From positions 1,736,001 through 1,800,000 of the forward strand of contig NZ_QUOU01000001.1 in NCBI RefSeq assembly GCF_003390335.1: a stretch of DNA of 64,000 bases, written 5' to 3'. Origin of the DNA: Thalassotalea euphylliae (lineage in GTDB: Bacteria > Pseudomonadota > Gammaproteobacteria > Enterobacterales > Alteromonadaceae). Below are positions 41,176-49,932 of this stretch, in pieces. Each line of letters begins with the position of its first letter. Within the stretch, counting starts at the first letter, position 1. Position numbers and translations under genes: made by a program. The notes beneath the pieces were generated by a model. It had not been told where the DNA came from and made no database searches. It saw nothing but the letters and a program-made list of their open reading frames with translations.

Positions 41176-43116
41176 TTGAGCGATATGGCAAAAAATCTTA
41201 TTTTATGGTTGGTAATAGCCGTCGTCCTGATGTCTGTATTCCAGTCTTTTTCTCCGGGTAGTAGTAGTGAACAGCAAATGGACTACACCCGTTTTATTCA
41301 GGATGTTAGACAAGGGCAAGTACGCGAAGCCAGCGTTGACCGTAACGGTGTTATTGAAGGCACCAAACGTAGCGGCGAACAATTCGTGACGGTAATTCCG
41401 GGTGGTTACGACCGCGACTTAATCAACGATCTGGTTAAACAAGGTGTGCGTGCGAAAGGTCAATTACCTGAAGAGCCAAGCATCTTAACGTCAATTTTCA
41501 TTTCTTGGTTCCCTATGTTACTGCTGATTGGTGTGTGGATTTTCTTCATGCGTCAAATGCAAGGCGGTGGCGGTAAAGGCGCAATGTCATTCGGCAAATC
41601 AAAAGCGCGCCTATTAAGCGAAGATCAAATCAAAACCACTTTTGCTGATGTTGCTGGTTGTGACGAAGCGAAAGAAGAAGTGGCTGAGCTTGTTGACTAC
41701 TTACGTGATCCAACGAAATTCCAAAAATTAGGTGGTCGCATTCCATCAGGTATTTTGATGGTGGGTCAACCGGGTACCGGTAAAACACTGCTTGCGAAAG
41801 CGATTGCAGGTGAAGCAAAAGTACCGTTCTTCTCAATTTCAGGCTCAGACTTCGTTGAAATGTTTGTTGGTGTGGGTGCATCGCGTGTTCGTGACATGTT
41901 CGAGCAAGCAAAAAAATCGGCGCCTTGTATTATCTTCATCGATGAAATTGATGCCGTTGGTCGCCAACGTGGCGCAGGTCTTGGTGGCGGTCACGATGAG
42001 CGTGAGCAAACCCTTAACCAAATGCTTGTAGAAATGGACGGTTTCGAAGGTAACGAAGGCGTAATTGTTATCGCGGCAACTAACCGCCCAGACGTACTTG
42101 ACCCAGCATTACTTCGTCCTGGCCGTTTTGATCGCCAAGTAACCGTTGGGTTGCCTGACATTCGCGGTCGTGAGCAAATCTTAAAAGTGCATATGCGTAA
42201 AGTGCCGTTAGCGGATGATGTCAAAGCGTCAGTTATCGCTCGTGGTACACCAGGCTTTTCGGGTGCTGACTTAGCAAACCTAGTAAACGAAGCGGCACTA
42301 TTTGCTGCGCGTGGTTCGCGTCGCTTAGTCTCTATGGAAGAGTTTGAAAAAGCGAAAGACAAAATCTTGATGGGCGCCGAGCGCAAATCAATGGTCATGA
42401 GCGAAGAAGAGAAAGAAATGACAGCGTACCACGAAGCGGGTCACGCTATCGTAGGTCGCTTAGTGCCTGAGCATGACCCTGTGTACAAGGTTAGTATTAT
42501 TCCTCGTGGCCGAGCGCTAGGTGTGACCATGTACTTACCTGAGCAAGATCGCTTCAGTCACAGTAAGCAGCATTTAGAAAGTAATATTTCATCGCTTTAC
42601 GGTGGTCGTATCGCTGAAGAGATCATCTATGGCCCAGATAAAGTGTCGACTGGCGCATCAAACGATATCGAACGTGCAACTGGCTTAGCGCGTAAAATGG
42701 TTACCCAGTGGGGTTTATCAGAAAAAATGGGCCCTATGCTATTTGCAGAAGAAGAAGGCGAAGTGTTCTTAGGTCGTACCTCAGCTAAATCAATGCACAT
42801 GTCTGATGACACAGCAAAAGCGATTGACGATGAAGTGAAAGACTTTATTGACCGTAACTATCAGCGCGCTGAGCAAATCCTAAAAGACAATATGGATATT
42901 TTGCACGCGATGAAAGATGCGCTGATGCAATATGAAACCATTGATGCAAACCAAATTGATGATTTGATGGCGCGCCGTGAAGTTCGCGCACCAGCGGACT
43001 TTGATGATTCAAACTCTGGTTCAAAGCCAAGTTCTGGTAGCAAGGTGGATGAAAAGGAGTCGGTTGAGCCTAAATCACCAGATTTAGACGAGCCGTCTGA
43101 TTTACCTGCCAAGTAA
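41176..43116 (+). CDS. ftsH: ATP-dependent zinc metalloprotease FtsH
   Basis: A 646-residue membrane protease. Two N-terminal membrane segments (LILWLVIAVVLMSVFQSF and ISWFPMLLLIGVWIFFM) flank a periplasmic part. The AAA module has Walker A LMVGQPGTGKTLLAKA (Gln where E. coli has Pro), Walker B CIIFIDEIDAVGRQRGAG and second region of homology RPDVLDPALLRPGRFDRQV. The zinc site is AYHEAGHAIVGRL. AAGAGG is 8 nt before TTG 41176, so TTG is taken as start; ATG 41185 is 17 nt away. It degrades unassembled membrane proteins, RpoH and LpxC. Confidence 0.97.
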   Translation: MSDMAKNLILWLVIAVVLMSVFQSFSPGSSSEQQMDYTRFIQDVRQGQVREASVDRNGVIEGTKRSGEQFVTVIPGGYDRDLINDLVKQGVRAKGQLPEEPSILTSIFISWFPMLLLIGVWIFFMRQMQGGGGKGAMSFGKSKARLLSEDQIKTTFADVAGCDEAKEEVAELVDYLRDPTKFQKLGGRIPSGILMVGQPGTGKTLLAKAIAGEAKVPFFSISGSDFVEMFVGVGASRVRDMFEQAKKSAPCIIFIDEIDAVGRQRGAGLGGGHDEREQTLNQMLVEMDGFEGNEGVIVIAATNRPDVLDPALLRPGRFDRQVTVGLPDIRGREQILKVHMRKVPLADDVKASVIARGTPGFSGADLANLVNEAALFAARGSRRLVSMEEFEKAKDKILMGAERKSMVMSEEEKEMTAYHEAGHAIVGRLVPEHDPVYKVSIIPRGRALGVTMYLPEQDRFSHSKQHLESNISSLYGGRIAEEIIYGPDKVSTGASNDIERATGLARKMVTQWGLSEKMGPMLFAEEEGEVFLGRTSAKSMHMSDDTAKAIDDEVKDFIDRNYQRAEQILKDNMDILHAMKDALMQYETIDANQIDDLMARREVRAPADFDDSNSGSKPSSGSKVDEKESVEPKSPDLDEPSDLPAK

Positions 43117-43176
43117 ATTGATCTAGTATAGTACTTATTGCTTTGCAATCGATACAAAGCACTTTGTAATTGATAT

Positions 43177-43205
43177 AAAGCCCCGTTTATCGGGGCTTTA
43201 TTTTT
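43177..43205 (+). terminator. Rho-independent terminator between ftsH and folP
   Basis: AAAGCCCCG, loop TTTAT, CGGGGCTTT, then ATTTTTA. It separates rlmE-ftsH from folP-glmM. Confidence 0.85.
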
Positions 43206-43257
43206 AGTGGCAACAAAAAGCGACTAAAGGTTAGACTTAAAATTCCAATAACAATTA

Positions 43258-44124
43258 ATGAATTTGAACGCTATGACGCCTACGCACCTATCATGCCCCA
43301 ACAAGCAGCTTTCACTCGTTCACCCCCAAGTGATGGGGATCTTAAATGTCACGCCAGATTCCTTCTCTGACGGCGGCCGTTTCGCAAACTTCGACGATGC
43401 CCTGTTTCAAGTCGAGCAAATGATCAGTGATGGCGCCGCTATTATTGATATTGGCGGTGAATCAACGCGCCCCGGTGCGGCCGAGGTATCTGTCGAAGAC
43501 GAGTTAGCACGCGTAATTCCGGTGCTCGATGCCATTAATCAACGGTTTGATACCATAGTGTCCATTGATACCAGCAAAGCGCAGGTCATGAGCGAGGCGA
43601 TTGCTCACGGCGCCGGCATGATTAACGATGTTAGGGCACTGCAAAATGAAGGTTGTTTAGCAGCTGTCGCCAATAGCGACATTCCCATCTGTTTGATGCA
43701 TATGCAGGGGTTACCGCGCACCATGCAAAACAATCCGCATTATCAAGATGTGACAAAAGATATCGTCAACTTTATTCAACAGCGCATAGAAGCGTGCCAG
43801 CAAGTAGGCATTGCGAAAGAAAGGTTACTGGTTGACCCTGGCTTTGGGTTTGGCAAAACGCTTGAGCAAAATTATCGCTTGTTACATGAATTAAAAGCGT
43901 TTCAAGCATTAGAGCTGCCCGTGTTAGTGGGCATATCGCGAAAATCTATGATTGGTCACTTACTCAACGCAGAAGTTGACCAACGTTTAGCAGGCAGCTT
44001 AGCTGCGGCAATTATCAGCGCTCAACAAGGCGCAAAAATTATTCGCGTCCACGATGTTAAAGCCACCGTGGACGCATTGACTGTATTGAAGGCTGCTGAG
44101 CAGCCAGAACTGACGCGAGGGTAA
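43258..44124 (+). CDS. folP: Dihydropteroate synthase
   Basis: A 288-residue TIM-barrel enzyme. VMGILNVTPDSFSDGGRF, IIDIGGESTRPGAAEVS, ISIDTSKA-type segment (IVSIDTSKAQVM), INDVRAL, LMHMQGLPRTMQ, VDPGFGFGKTLEQN and LVGISRKSMIG are the family landmarks for pterin and p-aminobenzoate binding. It is the sulfonamide target in folate synthesis. Start ATG 43258 lacks a clear ribosome-binding site; ATG 43273 is an alternative. Two bases separate it from glmM. Confidence 0.96.
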   Translation: MNLNAMTPTHLSCPNKQLSLVHPQVMGILNVTPDSFSDGGRFANFDDALFQVEQMISDGAAIIDIGGESTRPGAAEVSVEDELARVIPVLDAINQRFDTIVSIDTSKAQVMSEAIAHGAGMINDVRALQNEGCLAAVANSDIPICLMHMQGLPRTMQNNPHYQDVTKDIVNFIQQRIEACQQVGIAKERLLVDPGFGFGKTLEQNYRLLHELKAFQALELPVLVGISRKSMIGHLLNAEVDQRLAGSLAAAIISAQQGAKIIRVHDVKATVDALTVLKAAEQPELTRG

Positions 44125-44126
44125 GT

Positions 44127-45464
44127 ATGTCAGCACGTAAATATTTCGGCACCGATGGCGTTCGTGGCTTAGTGGGCAAGGCCCCAATTAGCCCTGATTT
44201 TGTCATGAAACTAGGTTATGCAGCGGGCAAGGTACTGGCCGCGCAAGGCACCAAGAAAGTGTTAGTCGGTAAAGACACGCGAATTTCAGGTTACATGCTT
44301 GAATCGGCACTGGAAGCAGGCTTTTCAGCCGCAGGTGTTAACATCGGCTTGCTTGGCCCGATGCCAACACCAGGTATTGCCTATTTAACCAAAACGTTTC
44401 GCGCTGAAGCTGGCATAGTGATCAGTGCATCACATAACCCATATTACGACAACGGTATTAAGTTCTTTTCACAAAGCGGTGAAAAACTACCAGATGCAGT
44501 TGAGCTAGCGATTGAAGCCGAAATAGACAAGCCAATGACTTGTGTTGCCTCAGATAAATTAGGCAAAGCGACACGTATTGACGATGCTGCTGGCCGCTAT
44601 ATCGAATTTTGTAAAAGTAACTTCCCAAGTCAGTACTCACTAGCGGGCTTAAAGATTGTTGTTGATTGCGCCAATGGTGCTACGTATCACATTGCGCCTA
44701 ACGTATTTAAAGAATTGGGTGCCGAGGTGATTGAGATTGCCACAAGCCCGAACGGTACCAATATCAATGATAAATGTGGTGCAACGTCAATGGGGCAAAT
44801 TCAAGAAGCTGTCGTCAAGCACGGCGCTGATTTAGGTATTGCCCTAGATGGTGACGGCGATCGTCTGATGATGGTTGACCATACCGGCGAAGTGGTTGAC
44901 GGCGACGAGTTGGTTTACGTGATTGCCACCAGCGATTTAGCCGCCGGTTCATTGTCCGGCGGTGTTGTTGGCACGTTAATGAGCAACATGGGGCTTGAAC
45001 TTGCGTTAAAAGCGCTTGATATACCTTTTGTCCGCAGTAAAGTGGGTGACCGCTACGTGATGGAAAAGCTGCTTGAAAATGGCTGGCAGTTGGGTGCTGA
45101 AAACTCAGGCCACATTATTAACCTAAATCACACCTCAACGGGCGATGGTATTATTGCGGCACTGAATGTACTCACTGCAATATGCCGTACAGAAAAATCC
45201 TTGTTCGATCTCCGTCAAGGCATGACTAAGCTGCCGCAAATATTGGTGAATGTACGTTTTGAAGGGGATAACGACCCGCTTGAATCTGCCAACGTGATTA
45301 CTGCTGTTGAGCAAGTAAATGAACAACTTACAGGTAAAGGACGTGTGTTATTGCGTAAGTCTGGCACTGAGCCGTTGATCCGCGTTATGGTGGAAGGGCC
45401 AGATCGCAAAGAGGTCACCCAGCTCGCAAATGACATTGCTGAGCAAGTAAAATTAGCCTGTTAG
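44127..45464 (+). CDS. glmM: Phosphoglucosamine mutase
   Basis: A 445-residue protein, the E. coli length. YFGTDGVRGLVGKAPISPDF at the N-terminus, active-site Ser in GIVISASHNPYYDNGIKFF, metal loop LDGDGDRLMMVD, sugar loop AENSGHI, and phosphate loop RKSGTEPLIRVMVEG. It converts glucosamine-6-P to glucosamine-1-P for cell-wall precursors. Cotranscribed with folP, as in E. coli. Confidence 0.97.
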   Translation: MSARKYFGTDGVRGLVGKAPISPDFVMKLGYAAGKVLAAQGTKKVLVGKDTRISGYMLESALEAGFSAAGVNIGLLGPMPTPGIAYLTKTFRAEAGIVISASHNPYYDNGIKFFSQSGEKLPDAVELAIEAEIDKPMTCVASDKLGKATRIDDAAGRYIEFCKSNFPSQYSLAGLKIVVDCANGATYHIAPNVFKELGAEVIEIATSPNGTNINDKCGATSMGQIQEAVVKHGADLGIALDGDGDRLMMVDHTGEVVDGDELVYVIATSDLAAGSLSGGVVGTLMSNMGLELALKALDIPFVRSKVGDRYVMEKLLENGWQLGAENSGHIINLNHTSTGDGIIAALNVLTAICRTEKSLFDLRQGMTKLPQILVNVRFEGDNDPLESANVITAVEQVNEQLTGKGRVLLRKSGTEPLIRVMVEGPDRKEVTQLANDIAEQVKLAC

Positions 45465-45561
45465 GTTGAATTATCGCCAAACAGTCGCATATTGTTTGGA
45501 AATGCTTGTAAGTTAGTGGCAGGTTAGTTACTATCTCGCCGCTCTAAAATGGGAACGCAAG

Positions 45562-46335
45562 ATGAATAGACAAGCAATTGTTGCAGCCAATTGGAAAATG
45601 AATGGTAGTTTCGGTCTTGTGACTGAAATGAGTCAAGGTTTAGCCGATTTAGGCCTGTCAAATGATGTAAGTATCGTTGTTTGTCCTAGCAGCCCATTTT
45701 TAGCGGCATTAACTGACGCTTTCGAACAAGAGAAAGCATGCGAGCACATTAGTGTTGGTGCGCAAAATGTCAGTGAGTTTGAGCAAGGTGCTTACACCGG
45801 CGAAGTATCGGTCAGCATGTTGCAAGCCTGCAAAGTACAATATGTGATTGTCGGGCATTCAGAGCGTCGCAGCTTGTTTAAAGAGACAAGCACGCAAGTG
45901 GCGCATAAGGTAAAAATCGCGTTAGACGCAGGTTTAGTACCTATTTTATGTATCGGTGAAAGTGAAGCAGAGCGTACTGCCGAGCAAACCGAAACTGTGT
46001 TGGCCAGCCAACTTCAACCCGTAATTGATGAAGTAGGTATTGAGCGTTTTAGCCATATTGTTGTAGCATACGAACCTGTTTGGGCGATTGGTACAGGCAA
46101 AACAGCTTCGCCTGAAATGGCACAGCAAACACACGAATTTATTCGTAAGTTTTTAGCAAATGCAAGCGAAGATATCGCTGCGAAAACGCCAATATTATAC
46201 GGTGGTAGTGTTAATGCTAAAAACTGTCAGGACTTGTTCGCTCAACCTGACATTGATGGTGGCCTAATTGGCGGCGCAAGTTTAAAAGTCGAAGAATTCA
46301 AAACGATTTGTTCGGCGGCAAAAGGAACTCGTTAG
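45562..46335 (+). CDS. tpiA: Triose-phosphate isomerase
   Basis: A 257-residue TIM barrel. AANWKMNGS (catalytic Lys), IVGHSERRSLFKE (His), VAYEPVWAIGTGKTASPEMA (Glu and loop 6) and ILYGGSVNAKN are present. It interconverts dihydroxyacetone phosphate and glyceraldehyde-3-P. It lies between glmM and secG, an arrangement found in several gammaproteobacteria but not in E. coli. secG begins on the very next base after the stop. Confidence 0.97.
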   Translation: MNRQAIVAANWKMNGSFGLVTEMSQGLADLGLSNDVSIVVCPSSPFLAALTDAFEQEKACEHISVGAQNVSEFEQGAYTGEVSVSMLQACKVQYVIVGHSERRSLFKETSTQVAHKVKIALDAGLVPILCIGESEAERTAEQTETVLASQLQPVIDEVGIERFSHIVVAYEPVWAIGTGKTASPEMAQQTHEFIRKFLANASEDIAAKTPILYGGSVNAKNCQDLFAQPDIDGGLIGGASLKVEEFKTICSAAKGTR

Positions 46336-46716
46336 ATGTTGTATGAAATTTTAATTGTTATCTACTTAGTAGTAGCACTTGCATTAATTGGCTTAGTGCT
46401 AATTCAGCAAGGTAAAGGTGCAGATATGGGCGCATCATTTGGCGCTGGTTCATCTGCCACTATTTTCGGTTCAAGCGGTTCGGGCAACTTTATGACCCGC
46501 ACAACCACTTGGTTAGCGGTTGCGTTCTTTGCAATTAGCCTGGTATTAGGTAATTTAACGGCAAACCGCATTAAAGCAACAGACGAATGGAACGACTTAT
46601 CAACGCCAGTTGAGCAACAAATTCCAACGGATGTGTCAGCAGCAAGTGCTGAACCTAAAAACGCTGACGTACCAGCGGCTGACGAAGATAAGACCGACAG
46701 CGACGTACCGAACTAG
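46336..46716 (+). CDS. secG: Preprotein translocase subunit SecG
   Basis: A 126-residue membrane protein. Two helices (LIVIYLVVALALIGLVLIQQ and TTTWLAVAFFAISLVLGNL) flank the conserved loop GKGADMGASFGAGSSATIFG, SSGSGNFMTR. The C-terminal tail is acidic and Ala-rich. It is part of SecYEG. The ATG abuts the tpiA stop codon, and AAAGGAAC in the tpiA end serves as ribosome-binding site. Confidence 0.95.
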   Translation: MLYEILIVIYLVVALALIGLVLIQQGKGADMGASFGAGSSATIFGSSGSGNFMTRTTTWLAVAFFAISLVLGNLTANRIKATDEWNDLSTPVEQQIPTDVSAASAEPKNADVPAADEDKTDSDVPN

Positions 46717-46740
46717 GCTACTCAGCCAGAATCAAATTTC

Positions 46741-46825
46741 GCGGATGTGGTGGAATTGGTAGACACGCCATCTTGAGGGGGTGGTGCTTAATAGCGTGCG
46801 GGTTCAAGTCCCGCCATCCGCACCA
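46741..46825 (+). tRNA. leuU: tRNA-Leu (anticodon GAG)
   Basis: Acceptor GCGGATG pairs with CATCCGC; discriminator A and encoded CCA. The D arm is GTGG-AATTGGTAGA-CAC-like, the anticodon stem CCATC/GGTGG with loop TTGAGGG gives anticodon GAG (reads CUC/CUU), a class II long variable arm follows, and the T arm is GCGGG-TTCAAGT-CCCGC. It lies directly after secG, as does leuU in E. coli. Confidence 0.97.
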
Positions 46826-46834
46826 ATTAAAAAC

Positions 46835-46863
46835 AAAGGGCTACAGCAATGTAGCCTTTTTTT
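46835..46863 (+). terminator. Rho-independent terminator after tRNA-Leu
   Basis: GGCTAC, loop AGCAAT, GTAGCC extended by A-T pairs and followed by TTTTTTT. Confidence 0.85.
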
Positions 46864-46955
46864 ATTTCCTGCTATTTTTCAAAATCTTCCTAGAATTTAC
46901 CATTTCCAAGTGATAACAAGCCGCGCTAGGGCGGCTAAGCTTATTACAGCTAACG

Positions 46956-47870
46956 TTACTTTAATTGGTAATCGCTAAGGCACCAGTTCTTAATTAACTC
47001 AACATATTCATCACCAGCATCTTCTGCTGAGAAGTGTGAAGCGTTTTCAAATATCTTCATTTTATTGTTAGCCAGCTTTGCGCTTAAATAATCGGCATTA
47101 CTAGCTAACACAAAGGGATCGTGCTTTCCCCACGTGATTAGTGTTGGGGTTTTAATACTTGTAAGGTTCTCTTCAATCCATGGTAAATCACGTTGATATG
47201 AACCGAAAAACGCAATCGAATTCTGGTGCGCTTGTTCATTGTGCGTAATTTCATAATATTCATTGATCGCACGCTCATTCGGTTGGTAATGGTGGTAACC
47301 GTCTTTAACTGCAGCGTTAAAGTTGGTTTTCATAATGGCTTTTTTATTAATACCTGCGGCTAACCATCTGACCAGACGATAGTTTATAACCGCTTTTAGG
47401 ATGGGTGACATGGCAGGCGGGTAGCTACCTGGGCCGTCAAAGATGTTAATACTGTCTAATCGCTCTGGGTAACTAATTGCCGTTGCTAGCGTGATAGGTA
47501 CGCCGACATCAGGCCCCACCAAATGTGCTTTATCAATATTAAAATAATCAAATACTTGAATAATAGCTTGGCTTAATTGACGAGGTGACATATCGGATTT
47601 ATCTGCCGAACTCAGTCCAAAGCCGGGAATATCAAAGGCGAGTAAATTAAAGTGCTTCGCCAATTCTGGCCACGCACTCTCCCACATGCGAATACTTTGC
47701 GGAAAACCGTTAAGTAAAACCAGATTGGGGGCGTTGTTATTGATTGCACGCGCATACCTAACATTGAACTTACCGATCTTCGCAATGTTTGGAGCGAAAA
47801 TATCGTTTTCGGTTGGCGTGTAGTTTGACGCTGAGTCTGCGATAGCTGATTTAAGCAGTGCCTGTGTCAT
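46956..47870 (-). CDS. Alpha/beta hydrolase, Asp-nucleophile (dehalogenase/epoxide-hydrolase-like)
   Basis: A 304-residue protein without signal peptide. The oxyanion strand LVLLNGFPQSIRMWES has Asn where HG is usual. The elbow AHLVGPDVGVPITLATA has Asp as nucleophile in G-P-D-V-G, which points to the haloalkane dehalogenase / epoxide hydrolase branch. ITWGKHDPFV gives the later acid and NASHFSAEDAGDEY the His. The substrate is unknown. The gene is divergent from an HxlR regulator with two palindromes between them, so it is probably under its control. Confidence 0.78.
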   Translation of the reverse strand: MTQALLKSAIADSASNYTPTENDIFAPNIAKIGKFNVRYARAINNNAPNLVLLNGFPQSIRMWESAWPELAKHFNLLAFDIPGFGLSSADKSDMSPRQLSQAIIQVFDYFNIDKAHLVGPDVGVPITLATAISYPERLDSINIFDGPGSYPPAMSPILKAVINYRLVRWLAAGINKKAIMKTNFNAAVKDGYHHYQPNERAINEYYEITHNEQAHQNSIAFFGSYQRDLPWIEENLTSIKTPTLITWGKHDPFVLASNADYLSAKLANNKMKIFENASHFSAEDAGDEYVELIKNWCLSDYQLK

Positions 47871-47940
47871 AAAAAAGTTCCGTATTTAGCGTTGGTTACT
47901 GTTGTATACTAAGGTACGGTAAATTATATTAGCTAACAAG

Positions 47941-47979
47941 AAGGCAGTTTTAACTGTCTTAGTTACCTTTTGGTAACTA
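47941..47979. promoter_or_regulatory. Two adjoining palindromes in the hydrolase/HxlR divergent region
   Basis: 47941-47960 is an imperfect palindrome (AAGGCAGTTT against TAACTGTCTT, 8 of 10). 47960-47979 is perfect (TAGTTACC, TTTT, GGTAACTA). They are candidate operators for the neighbouring winged-helix regulator. Confidence 0.45.
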
Positions 47980-48160
47980 TTGGCGAGGCTGTTTATACTA
48001 TTTGATAGCTTGATTAGCTGATGACATCCTAACTAAAGTATTGTAATAAAATATATTTTTTAACCAAGGCTACACATCCTTTTTAGCAATAAAAGGTCGC
48101 AATAAAAATTTCAATAAACGTTATTAATAAACGCTATTAAGAAACAACGGGGAATAAAAT

Positions 48161-48544
48161 TTGAACGATAACATTAAAAAGCAAGAACGTAGGGTGTTTG
48201 TGCAAGACGAACATTGCCCAATTCGCAATGTGGTTGCGCAAATTGGTGATAAATGGTCGCTGTTGATTATTTTTGCTCTAGTTGATGGGCCAGATCGCTT
48301 TAACGCGCTGAAATCTCGTATTGAGGGCATTTCGCAACGCATGCTCACGCAAACACTGCGTGATTTAGAGCGTGATGGCTTCGTTGAACGTACCGTGTAT
48401 CCTGAGGTACCCGTTAAGGTGGTTTATGAACTTACCGATCTTGGTAAAGGCTTAGCGAAGCCAGCATGGGGTTTGGTTTCATGGGCTAATGACCACCTTG
48501 GAGACATTAACAACGCGCGCGTAGCGTATGATCGAGCTGATTAA
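48161..48544 (+). CDS. HxlR-family winged-helix regulator
   Basis: A 127-residue protein. CPIRNVVAQIGDKWSLLIIF and ALVDGPDRFNALKSRIEGIS, QRMLTQTLRDLERDGFVERT are the HxlR landmarks, including the conserved N-terminal Cys often used for redox or quinone sensing. Start TTG 48161 has GGGGA at about 7 nt. It is divergent from the hydrolase gene, 290 bp between starts. It probably represses that gene in the absence of a reactive ligand. Confidence 0.9.
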   Translation: MNDNIKKQERRVFVQDEHCPIRNVVAQIGDKWSLLIIFALVDGPDRFNALKSRIEGISQRMLTQTLRDLERDGFVERTVYPEVPVKVVYELTDLGKGLAKPAWGLVSWANDHLGDINNARVAYDRAD

Positions 48545-48617
48545 AACATTTGGCTTAGCTAATGCGTCTAAACATTACCGATCGCAGCACACTTAACGGC
48601 TGCCATAGCTTTAGTTT

Positions 48618-48794
48618 TCAAGCTTGCGATTGTTCAATTGCTTTGATCTCACTGGCAATTTGCTCTGCTTCAGCAGTGAGCATGGCGTAAGATTTTATAT
48701 CGCCGTTGCGCTGTGCGTGCATTGCTTGTTCGAGCTTTGCTGCGTGTTGTTTATTAAGCTTTTTAATGGGATCACGCTTGAAAAAAGAAAACAT
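48618..48794 (-). CDS. DUF6435 / Lacal_2735-like small protein
   Basis: A 58-residue protein starting MFSFFKRDPIKKLNKQHAAK, with helix-forming Ala/Glu/Gln-rich text to the end (AEAEQIASEIKAIEQSQA). The MFxxFKxDPxKKL opening and short helical hairpin fit the DUF6435 (Lacal_2735-type) family, whose role is unknown. An upstream in-frame start would add an unrelated 19 residues; 48794 is preferred with GGCGG ahead. Confidence 0.7.
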   Translation of the reverse strand: MFSFFKRDPIKKLNKQHAAKLEQAMHAQRNGDIKSYAMLTAEAEQIASEIKAIEQSQA

Positions 48795-48983
48795 CTTGGC
48801 CGCCTTGGAGCATTTAAATGTATTTACATAGAATAAGTTATGGAGATTCATTCATGTAAATTAGTTGCAGTTGAATCGTTTTGTTAAGGTTAGGTTTAAC
48901 TTAGGTGTTTACGGAGCACCGGCTCATCTGGATTAATTACAGTCACTAATTGCTTTGTAACTTAATTAGAGTCAAATCTATTT

Positions 48984-49249
48984 ATACCAATTGAATTAAT
49001 TAATTGATCAATTCAGAGCGTTGTCAGCGGTGGGAGAATAAGCCAAATTTATGCCGATATAGTTATTCTACATCCAATGAATTTGGCGCAATTGTCGCGA
49101 CGCTGACACGCTCCCAAAGGGCGAGTTTAAAAGGCTCATATGCAGCGTTATTGATTTTGACAAGGGAATAACCATTCTCTGCAATCAATGCCTTGCCTCT
49201 AAGCCTTTTAATTCTCGCTGAATGATTAAGTAGTTATTTCAATTGGTAT
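48984..49249. mobile_element. MITE-like element, about 266 bp
   Basis: The left end ATACCAATTGAA and right end TTCAATTGGTAT are exact inverted repeats. The likeness continues imperfectly for about 36 bp inward (left ...ATCAATTCAGAG, right reverse complement ...ATCATTCAGCGAG). There is no ORF inside. An inner GTCAGCG/CGCTGAC pair suggests secondary structure. Flanks are TTT and TAAAT, so any target duplication is short (TA-like). It occupies most of the gap between the DUF6435 and lipoprotein genes. No second copy lies in this window. Confidence 0.65.
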
Positions 49250-49320
49250 TAAATGGGAACCTAATCAGAATCATCAGTTCTTCCGTAATCCTAATAAATT
49301 GAAATTTTAGGATATTTTTT

Positions 49321-49932
49321 ATGCCATTAATGCCAAATACCTCAGTAACATCACCAGAATTAAACATTAGGCGTTCTGCGCTTTTGATATTCACTTTACT
49401 CACTTCATTGTTACTCTCTGCATGCTCTTCACCAGTAGCCAACCGTATACCACTCAAGGAAACTTTTCCCAATGTGCGAGGTGAAAATCTCAACCAAGAA
49501 CGTGTGTCTATCCCCAATGATCTAAAAGGCGAGCATCGCTTATTGTTAATTGGTTATGTGCAAGACTCCCAGTTTGATATCGATCGCTGGCTAATTGGGT
49601 TAGATATGACGCAAACGCCTGTCACTGCTTACGAGCTACCAACGATTGAGGGGATGCTGCCACGTATGTTCGAAACCTTTATCAATAACGGTATGCGCAA
49701 GGGGATTCCGAAACAGTTGTGGGGCGGGGTGGTCACGGTTTATCAAGAGGCGGAGAAAATTACCGCGCTCACGGGCACCGAAAACCCGAACAATGCCAGG
49801 GTCATCTTACTTGGCGCAAAAAACGAAATTCTTTATTTCTATGATCGCGGCTTTGCCGTAGATGCTTTAAATGATTTACGCGATTTGGTTACGACACCCA
49901 AAGCCGCGCTGAGCACCTCCTCGACACAGTAA
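49321..49932 (+). CDS. Lipoprotein with thioredoxin-like fold lacking the CxxC motif
   Basis: A 203-residue protein. The signal sequence ends in a lipobox (LLLSACSS). The mature domain starts KETFPNVRGENLNQERVSIP and has LLLIGYVQDSQFDIDRWLIG, a layout like AhpC/TSA or YtfJ/Atp10-type thioredoxin folds. There is no Cys pair, so no disulfide chemistry is expected. The C-terminal half ends GAKNEILYFYDRGFAVDALN, typical of a closing beta-hairpin and helix. AGGA lies 9 nt before ATG. Role unknown. Confidence 0.65.
   Translation: MPLMPNTSVTSPELNIRRSALLIFTLLTSLLLSACSSPVANRIPLKETFPNVRGENLNQERVSIPNDLKGEHRLLLIGYVQDSQFDIDRWLIGLDMTQTPVTAYELPTIEGMLPRMFETFINNGMRKGIPKQLWGGVVTVYQEAEKITALTGTENPNNARVILLGAKNEILYFYDRGFAVDALNDLRDLVTTPKAALSTSSTQ

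Noticed and set aside
42845..43157. Antisense frames over the 3' end of ftsH
   Set aside because: ftsH is unambiguous and these frames share no likeness with any family.
45477..45499. CCAAACA/TGTTTGG hairpin between glmM and tpiA as a terminator
   Set aside because: Short stem, large loop and no T tract; readthrough into tpiA is as likely.
46919..46936. AGCCGC/GCGGCT hairpin as terminator of the dehalogenase-like gene
   Set aside because: Stem is only 6 bp and the minus-strand side lacks a T tract.
46741..49249. Prophage or integrative element at tRNA-Leu
   Set aside because: No integrase, no phage genes and no repeat of the tRNA 3' end was seen in the following kilobases.
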